From Arabidopsis thaliana (taxonomy: Eukaryota > Streptophyta > Magnoliopsida > Brassicales > Brassicaceae): a DNA stretch of 64,000 bases. Positions 57,110 through 64,000 of the stretch are shown in pieces; within the stretch, counting starts at the first letter, position 1, and each line of letters opens with the position of its first letter. A program made the position numbers and the translations under genes. The stretch lies in assembly GCF_000001735.4 (NCBI RefSeq), contig NC_003076.8:23253835-23317834 (forward strand), read 5' to 3'. The notes below the pieces were generated by a model, which was not told the origin of the DNA, did no database searches, and was given only the letters and a program-made list of their open reading frames with translations.

Positions 57110-57730
57110 GTGATTGGAACCAAGACAAAGATCTGTATAGTTATGGAATACGTTTCAGGTGGTCAGCTTTCAGACAGACTTGGAAGACAGAAAATGAAAG
57201 AATCAGATGCTAGAAAACTTTTCCAACAATTGATTGATGCTGTTGATTATTGTCATAACAGAGGAGTTTATCATAGAGATCTTAAGGTAATAGAAGACAA
57301 CAACTTTTGCAAAACTCTGTTTCCTCTGTTTTTCTAACTAATTTTGTGGCTAATCTGATTTTGCTTTTGCTTTTTGCAGCCACAAAACTTGTTACTAGAT
57401 TCAAAGGGTAATCTACAAGTTTCTGACTTTGGATTAAGTGCAGTTCCTAAAGTAACAATTTCTAATTTTCTAGTCACACAAAGCAAAATATTTGGGTTTG
57501 TAACAATCAAAGGATGCTAAATAAGACTTTTGGTTTATGTAATTCACAGTCGGGGGATATGCTCTCTACAGCTTGTGGCTCTCCATGTTATATAGCACCA
57601 GAGGTAACCTTGCTGGTTATCCTCCGTTCCATGAGACCATATGCTTTCTGTTTTGTATAAGAAGATAGATACTCAGAGTAGATTACACGTTCCCACATGG
57701 ATTCACTAGATCTGAACTGGATCTTGCAGG
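57110..57730 (+). pseudogene. CIPK (SnRK3)-type kinase fragment, decayed
   Basis: Three exon-like blocks with correct splice sites: 57110-57286, 57380-57451 and 57550-57603. They encode kinase subdomains V to VIII: MEYVSGGQLSDRLGRQKM, the catalytic loop [26 protein letters not shown], and TACGSPCYIAPE. The N-lobe (glycine loop, catalytic Lys) is missing. After 57603 the next exon resumes abruptly within AGYPPFHE. Further on, LYKKI and LRVDYTFPHGFT are recognisable but out of frame because of a GATA duplication (57661-57672). No NAF domain remains. The sequence is that of a CBL-interacting kinase, apparently CIPK21-like; a complete CIPK21 gene is known a short distance away on the chromosome. 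Confidence 0.8.
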
Positions 57731-58398
57731 AAAATGTTGTGGAGATATATAAATGCAGCAACTGCGTCTTCAAATTTCATAAACGCAGTAAACATGGATA
57801 CATTGTCGATTTAAAATTGTGCTTTCATATGTTCGTTGGGACATTAGATCCAAGGCTTCATCTAGTACCTATAAAATATCAACAACCCTAAGAATAACTG
57901 ATTCTTAGAGCAAAAAAAAGGTCAGCTGCAGAGCTGTGGGTATGCACGACATGACATGATAGCGATCCGGGAACAAGACCGACTAGAGAGAGAGAGTAAA
58001 CGATGCTCGGTAAAACAAGTAAAAGGTCATTAAGAAAGAAAGAAACAGAATCAAAGATAAAAGTGAAGATACCAGATTAAGCACCACACAGGGGTGTATA
58101 TAGTTATTAAGAGACCAGGGTAAGCCTAAAATGTTAAAGTGTCGAATGTTTTCAAACAGAAAAGAACTAGGCCACACAAAAACAACATAAATCAATGACT
58201 GAAGCCGTTCATGCTAGGATTAGAAACAATGATACTATGGATACATCATCGGTCATCATGTAACTCGATAGGTTTTGGTTCCTGACAAGCAAACATCCAT
58301 ACCGATTGAGACAAACAACATACAAATAGTATTATCAATCTCAATCTCTTCAGGTTTGATATAATTAGGGCCACACGCATTACCTTTTGGGATGATGA
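57731..58398. other. Spacer between the CIPK fragment and GCK copy 1
   Basis: AT-rich, with GA-rich patch at 57984-58000. It contains the 3' flank of GCK copy 1. No recognisable gene. Confidence 0.45.
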
Positions 58399-58855
58399 TC
58401 ACTCCTTACTCTCTGCTTTCCCCAACTCCGCCTCCTCTGTTGGCAACTTGCTTAACGCTTTAGCAATGGCTGCAGCCTCGACGGCAAGAATGGCCTCCTT
58501 TTCGGCTTGCAACTCCATTAACATCTTGGCAATCTCTCTAGCCTCCCCAGCAAGAATGGGCTCGTAGTAAACAGAGTTTTCATACATACAAGTCTTGAAC
58601 TTGGCTCTGACCTCCTTGCATTTCGTGACGTCACTTTCTTCTTCGTTCTTCTTTTCTTCATCCGCGCATTTCTCCAATGCTATGAATGATTCCTTGCACT
58701 CACCTCCCTTTATGTATTCGCATAACTCACTCTCCACTCTCTTCTCCTTCCTCTGTTTCTTTCAAATCTTCAATTAGGATTCTCGATTCGTCCCCATCTC
58801 GTGCCAACGGAACCCCGTCGCTAAAGGTCATGCCCACAGAACTCGCAACTCCCAT
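58399..58855 (-). pseudogene. GCK-domain gene, copy 1, frameshifted in the N-terminal part
   Basis: The ATG homologous to copy 2 is at 58855 and reads MGVASSVGMTFSDG... for 42 codons to a TGA at 58727-58729. The GCK domain lies in the next frame: GECKESFIALEKCADEEKKN, TKCKEVRAKFKTCMYENS, VYYEPIL, then an alanine-rich tail to the stop at 58399. Compared with copy 2, two bases are missing just after the shared GAGAGTGGAGAGTG. The GCK frame has no early in-frame ATG; the apparent start near 58737 is GTG. The GCK domain is named for its Gly-Cys-Lys content, and its Cys pairs resemble CHCH-type folds. Function of plant members is unknown. Confidence 0.65.
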
Positions 58856-59739
58856 AGATGATCGAGAGAGATCGGACTCTTGATTTATCCAATTTGCTTG
58901 CTCACTCCCAAAACCCTAATCGCCGCCTCTCTTATTAACAAAAACAAAGGTCACACATTTACTTTTGCCAACTTCACATCAATTGTTCTTCTTTTCATTT
59001 TCTCTAAATCATTTTCCATAAATGGAAACTTTGAAACTCTCTAATGAATCGAAGATTTACCAAACCCCAGTTTAGGGTTTTCTTATGTGCGTTTACGGTT
59101 TTAACTTCTTTTAAAAATAACTAAACAATAACATTCCCCGCTCGACCCATTTTTTAGCCCGGCTGGTGCTTACCGGCCCATATTTCAAGCCGTTAAAGTT
59201 CAGGTTCACTGAATCTTAAACTTTTTTTTTTTTTTTTTTATGTTATAAAACTTGTTCTTCTTTTTTTTTTTTTACATTTATCTTTTTTAAATTTATTTTC
59301 TCGTTACTTATTAGCAAAGTTCAAGAAAGTAGTCTTGGCGGTCCAAATCTACGAACAATTTTTTTACCAAACTATCCCTTCTTTGATGCCCGCATCAAAC
59401 ATAAAGATCCGCGAAAATCAAGGATATTATCGCATTTACAAAGAAGAAATATTTTAAAACGATGATTTTAGTGAGTATAACGTATTTTCTCTATTATTAG
59501 TTTAATGGTTGATTTTAAAATTGTTTTTCAAATTTTAATAATATAGATTACAACTTATGTGTTTATAGTCTTGATGAATTATTTTATTAACATAGATCCA
59601 GTTTTAGTCAATTAAACAAACATATTTCTAACTTCCAGTCCATTTGTGTTAACATACAATTAAAAAATACTGTTGTACAATAAATGCAGCAACTAACCGA
59701 ATTGTTTAGAAAGATTTAATTAATCAGCCTTCGAAGAGA
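58856..59739. other. Promoter of GCK copy 1 and spacer
   Basis: The copy 1 leader carries AAACCCTAATCGCCG (telo-box, 58911-58925), also present before copy 2. The rest is AT-rich, with CGGCCCAT-type motifs near 59172-59182. No gene seen. Confidence 0.5.
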
Positions 59740-59919
59740 TTAGTGACCGTGGGTCTGAAACCAATATCTGAGGAGCCCTTCGTGCTCGGATCCTACTCTG
59801 GCCAATGTGCTAAGACGGTTGCGGATTCCTTTGTCGATTATTGAACTTAAATTGAAAGCCGGTGTGGGAGACTCGCCGTGAGCCCGTGACGTCGTCCATT
59901 GGATTCCTCTGTTTGCAAC
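59740..59919 (-). other. Unassigned 59-codon open frame abutting GCK copy 2
   Basis: From a splice-acceptor-like GTTAGCAG the minus strand reads VANRGIQWTTSRAHGESPTP and on through GIRNRLSTLARVGSEHEGLL and RYWFQTHGH to TAA at 59740. Composition is coding-like (balanced GC, few rare residues), unlike the surrounding AT-rich DNA. I recognise no family. It may be a 3' exon spliced to the GCK copy 2 transcript or a fragment of another gene. Confidence 0.4.
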
Positions 59920-59949
59920 CTGCTAACCGCCCTAGCAATGGCTGCAGCC

Positions 59950-60360
59950 TCACCGGCAAGAATGGCCTCCTTTTCGGCTTGCAACTCCATTTAACATCTT
60001 GGCAATCGCTCTAGCCTCCCCAGCAAGAATGGGCTCGTAGTAAACAGGGTTTTCATACATACAAGTCTTGAACTTGGCTCTGACCTCCTTGCATTTTGTG
60101 AAGTCACTTTCTTCTCCGCTCTCCTCGGCTTCATCCACGCATTGCTCCAATGCTATGAATGATTCCTTGCACTCACCTCCCTTTATGAACCGGCACAACC
60201 TGCACTCTCCACTCTCTTCCTCTTCCCCTTTCCCTTCCCCTGTTTCATTCAAATCTTCAATTAGAGTTCTCGATTCGTCCTCATCCCGCGAAAATTGTCC
60301 CTGATTTGCCGACGGATCCTCGTCGCTATAAGCCATGCTTACAGAGCTCGCAATTCCCAT
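59950..60360 (-). CDS. GCK-domain protein, copy 2, 136 aa (C-terminally shortened)
   Basis: ATG at 60360 and a single frame: MGIASSVSMAYSDEDPSANQ, an acidic stretch (EGKGEEEESGE), then CRLCRFIKGGECKESFIALE and TKCKEVRAKFKTCMYENP with paired Cys typical of the GCK domain. Near the end, relative to copy 1, one extra base in a T/A run (59990-59992) shifts the frame, so it ends NGVASRKGGHSCR instead of the longer alanine-rich tail. The GCK domain itself is intact. A spliced model skipping the lesion is possible. Confidence 0.75.
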   Translation of the reverse strand: MGIASSVSMAYSDEDPSANQGQFSRDEDESRTLIEDLNETGEGKGEEEESGECRLCRFIKGGECKESFIALEQCVDEAEESGEESDFTKCKEVRAKFKTCMYENPVYYEPILAGEARAIAKMLNGVASRKGGHSCR

Positions 60361-61159
60361 AGCTATTTTGCTACTCAGTTTGCTTGCTCACTCCAGAAAA
60401 AAAACCCTAATCGCCGACGCTCTCTTATGAAAAAAGGACACACCTTTCCTTTGCGAAATTCCCATAAATATGTTTTTTTTCCTTCCATTTTTACTTAAAT
60501 GAATCTCTGATTCATAATCCCATAAATGGAAACTTTGAACAATCGATTCCTATCTTCACCAAAAAATAACCCCAAATTCTTAGGGTTTTCTGATTCGGGA
60601 GGCCATCTTTTACGTCATTTGCATAGGCCATTCCCCCCGTTCGTTCATAGTTTTGGCCCATTTATGACTTCCGACCCACGTAATTATTGGCCCGGTCCAC
60701 TTTATCTTTCATTTACTAGATTTTATTTTTTTATTTTTTCACAAGTTCTTTTCTTCTTTCTTCTCACCATAAATAACTACTCTTCTTGAAAACACTGGTA
60801 GGAACTAATGTTAGTAATGTTAGAGACAAGACAGTAGCATCGGTCTTTTTGGTGTCTCACAAACTTTAACATTGAGAGATTGCAAGAGCACAAACAGAAT
60901 AAATAATAACCAAGGAGACATGACGTTAAAGTTTCGTGGAACAAAAGCCTTACAGATAGTAACTCGAGTATCATCAAATAAAAGGACCATACAGAAATTC
61001 TACTTGTTGAATCACATATCTAAGACTGTAGAATCAGTTCTTAAGAATGCTACTGTCTAAATGAGTTATCATCAATCAAGCATATTAGAAGTCTCCTGCT
61101 TCATAAAACACACACATCCACAGATCCACTGAATCTAACTGTACACTTCCTTTTATACA
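60361..61159. other. GCK copy 2 promoter, dispersed repeat copy B and CBP60B 3' flank
   Basis: Telo-box AAACCCTAATCGCCG at 60402-60416, GGCCCATTT and GGCCCGG motifs at 60655-60697, and copy B of the ~80-bp repeat at 60787-60870. The remainder is presumably 3' UTR and flank of CBP60B. No additional gene seen. Confidence 0.5.
60787..60870. repeat. Dispersed ~80-bp repeat, copy B
   Basis: Begins GAAAACACTGGTAGGAACTA and ends GTCTCACAAACTTTAA, about a dozen differences from copy A at 56111-56194, same orientation. Confidence 0.85.
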
Positions 61160-63849
61160 CTATTCGCCATCTTCATCATCATCATCAAGCTCTACAATTT
61201 GTGCTCGCCTCTCAGCAGCTTTCCTCCTGATGAAGAACCCCCATCTCATTGCGGCTTTTATCTTAAGCCATCCAACAACAGCTCTGCCTGATCGACCACG
61301 GTCTTCATCATAACCTTGCATAGGCGTGTGTAGAAACGATGGGAAAGTATATCCATCTTCTGGCAAGTGTGTTGCAGAGCCATTGCCTCCTCCTCCCATG
61401 CTGAATAGGCGGAGGAACTGTTGCATGTCTTCACTCTCTAGCATTTCATGGCTTCTGAGTCGGATCTCTTCCTCTGAGAAGAAATCATCTGGTCCTCTCT
61501 CACGGGGGTTTGACCAGTCTTCTAAATGGTTGAGATCTGCCTGGTGAACAGAAGAAGGGTTGATGTTTTGGTATCCGCTTGTGGATGATTGTGAAGGACC
61601 GAGAGCCAGGCCATTCATGTGTTGATTGTTTATGGTGCTTTGAGTTTGATGTAGATTTCCCATGAACTGGTCTTGCGATGTACTGCATGAAGCAACCTCA
61701 AATTGTGCTCGCGGGTTGGAGTTTAAAAGCTGGGGATGCGAATGATATCTTGTTGCCAGAGTTTGATCATACCCTGTAGATTGATTGAATCGAACAAATA
61801 TATAAGATTTAGTATTAAACTATAACACAAATTATCAAGAGATTGATTTCAATATGCAAACCTCCAATAGCAAAATCTGAAAGCACTGGAGACTGGTTAG
61901 GCGGCATTGAAGACGAATGCCCTGCCACCATCTGCATTGGATGGTCAATGGCAGCAGTCGAGTAATTTTCCAGATTAGTGTGAGTAATACTCAACCTCTG
62001 GGGCTGCTTCAAGTCTAAAAGAGATTTTCCATCATACTCTATGACTAGGTTCCAGTTTTCATATGCTTTCTTCACCAGCCCCTCAACATATACCTTTAGA
62101 ACACAGAAGTGAAAGAAAGAATCAAATTTGATAACTCTCTTCTTTAAGTGGATTCAAAAGAAGATGGTGAATCATAGCTAATAAACTTTTAATAGAAGAT
62201 AGTGAATCTTAACTTAAACTAAACTATAACTTGCAGCAAAGCAAAGAATGTTGTTATAAGTTAAGCAACATGGAGCAAACCTTTTGGCTATCAGTAAGTG
62301 AATCAGCAGAGAAGTATTGATCTCCAGAAATAAGGCCGCTTAGCTCATAGATATTATTGAACACAACACCGACATTCCTTGAATCCTCAGCATAGTAGAT
62401 ATAAAGCTTGCTGCTCTGGACACACGTCTTTGCGTGCTCTACTAGTGCATCCCACATTTTGTTTGACATGCCGCTTCCAAGAATCTAGATAAAAACGGAT
62501 AAAGATAAATTAGCCATGAACAATCTCTTTCAAGAGTAAAAACTTGACATAATAAGCACTTACAGTACGTAATTTTGGAGAATCCTTGACCATTACTCTC
62601 AGAAAATCTTCTACAGTGTTTATTCCTTCAGCAGTAAGCTTTTTATGGAATGCCCCATCCTTGCCGATCTTGTCCAATCTCCACACATCATCATTCAGAG
62701 CAGGTGGATAATGCTTCTTGTACACTGCACATAAAAGAAATGTGCATCAAACTAAAAGAAGTAAACACCAGATGGTACAGTGAGAAGAAAAGGGGAGCTT
62801 TTAAGACCATACATTCGCCCCTGTGATCCTTAACAACAAAAGCTTCCGTCTTGGCCTCACGGATACGCATGCCATCACAACACCCAGAAACCACCCGTAA
62901 ACCAAGTCGGAACTTCCGACTTCGAATCCAACTCGAATTATCCGTGAAAACTAGCTCGCCCAAAGTTCCAACCCCTTCCTTGAGTGTAACATACACTTCT
63001 CCAGTCAGCAACGGTCTCTTTCCTGAACGCTCTTTTACAACATGGCTTTCAAATTCTTCTTGTGTCCAGTCTTCATCATCTTCAGTGTTAAAGTCACCCT
63101 CAAGCACAACAATGTGAAGCTTTGCCGAAGCCTCTGGACCATATACCACAGCACGGCCAGTGTTTGCATCAATCAAGACAACATGAATCACAGCACCTTG
63201 CTCTCCTTCTACTTTCCCCCCAGTGAATAACGGGAGAGATAACCTAGATTTGAAGTGCAACTGTAACTTCCGACCATCCGGACCTTCAATTCGCTTTGGA
63301 GAAGAGCCCGAACTGCAAAGGAATAATAAACCTCAGGAAACCATTATCTAACGTCACGAGCCATTAAGATATATAATGAGAAATTTGTATTCTACCTTCC
63401 AGTAAGCCTAGCAGGGCCTAGTTTTGCTAAAGCACGTTCCAGTTCCTCGCTGACCTGCTCAGCAACAATCCCATATTAAGGCTTGAAACAAAGGACAGCT
63501 AATATCTAAGCAAAGGCTACAAACATACAACTCCAAGCACAAGAAGCAGACAAAGATTGAGCTCAACAAAAGCAAGAGAGAGAACTTACAACTCGGCGGA
63601 GAATAGGTTCCAAAGAGGAGCAAAGCTTCTGCAAACTATCTACTTTCAGAGCCTCAACAATCACACTGGTGCAAACCAAAAGATAACCAAAGTCAGAGAT
63701 TTTTGTAGAAACAGTTGTATATATTTTCAGTAAGAAGAACTAGTGAATTACCTAGCAAAAGCAGGGCGTTTTCGCTCAGGCTGATCATCATCGTTCCCAT
63801 CCAAATTCCTCTTGGCTCTATTCATATTATTATTACCACTATCCATCAT
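61160..63849 (-). CDS. CBP60B: Calmodulin-binding protein 60B, 647 aa, eight exons
   Basis: Nuclear calmodulin-binding transcription factor of the CBP60 family, related to CBP60g and SARD1, acting in immune gene expression and growth. Exons 63752-63849, 63590-63665, 63396-63454, 62813-63312, 62564-62724, 62281-62484, 61862-62093 and 61160-61773 total 648 codons. Start [20 protein letters not shown] (the first of two adjacent ATGs). Conserved N-terminal helix [20 protein letters not shown]; central DNA-binding region with [20 protein letters not shown] and [20 protein letters not shown]. At the C-terminus is the calmodulin-binding amphipathic helix [20 protein letters not shown], then an acidic end (LDDDDEDGE). 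The gene is complete; its 5' UTR runs to the window edge. Confidence 0.97.
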
Positions 63850-64000
63850 CTACCTTTGCATTCTCCTCCCCAAAAAAAACCTAGATCTACAAAACACAAA
63901 CGCTACACAATTCAATCTTAAACAGCACAAAAGTCTATAAAATCAAAACCCACAAAAACAAACTCGAGAATGACTCGCTTTACTTGAAAACAAAAACCCT

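Noticed and set aside
58399-58737. 112-codon GCK ORF taken as a normal gene start
   Set aside because: The first codon is GTG, not ATG; the homologous ATG at 58855 is in a different frame, so I treat the locus as frameshifted.
1-64000. CRISPR arrays, operons, prophage or defence-type systems
   Set aside because: The window is clearly plant nuclear DNA with introns; repeats seen are simple, tandem or MITE-type, without CRISPR periodicity or associated genes.

Overview
The window is plant nuclear DNA. It is AT-rich, its genes carry short GT-AG introns, and the gene order reads as Arabidopsis thaliana chromosome 5 (roughly the At5g57390 to At5g57580 interval). I recognised the genes from their translated products and family motifs. 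For eleven genes I rebuilt the exon structure by hand, and each complete CDS gave an in-frame total.

Left third (1-23.4 kb): the truncated AP2/PLETHORA gene AIL5 (3' end off the left edge, nine exons visible, one of 9 nt); a 198-residue DUF688-like protein; a 16-exon coiled-coil protein of the SSX2IP/ADIP family; the non-canonical Aux/IAA gene IAA33; the HAD phosphatase GPP2; and a head-to-head pair, XRCC3 (RAD51 paralog) and TML (TPLATE-complex muniscin), sharing a ~0.4 kb promoter.

Middle (25-43 kb): an intronless AAA ATPase of the BCS1/AATP group, the mitochondrial porin VDAC4, a GT31 galactosyltransferase-like enzyme, a small DUF761 protein, a 6.4 kb gene-free AT-rich gap, and the C2H2/EAR repressor ZFP2.

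Right third (46-64 kb): a co-oriented array of four xyloglucan endotransglucosylase/hydrolases (XTH12, XTH13, XTH25, XTH22/TCH4); a rearranged stretch holding a tRNA-derived SINE-like element, a decayed CIPK kinase fragment and a tandem pair of GCK-domain genes carrying different frameshifts; then CBP60B, complete at the right edge.

The genes are mostly unrelated. The functional cluster is the XTH array, whose products remodel xyloglucan in the wall. I found no tRNA, rRNA, CRISPR or bacterial-type system and no clear undescribed system. The least explained signals are the GCK/CIPK/repeat block at 56-61 kb, a CpG-rich island near 15.4 kb, a 25-bp tandem array downstream of XTH12, and open reading frame in spliced-looking exons downstream of XRCC3.
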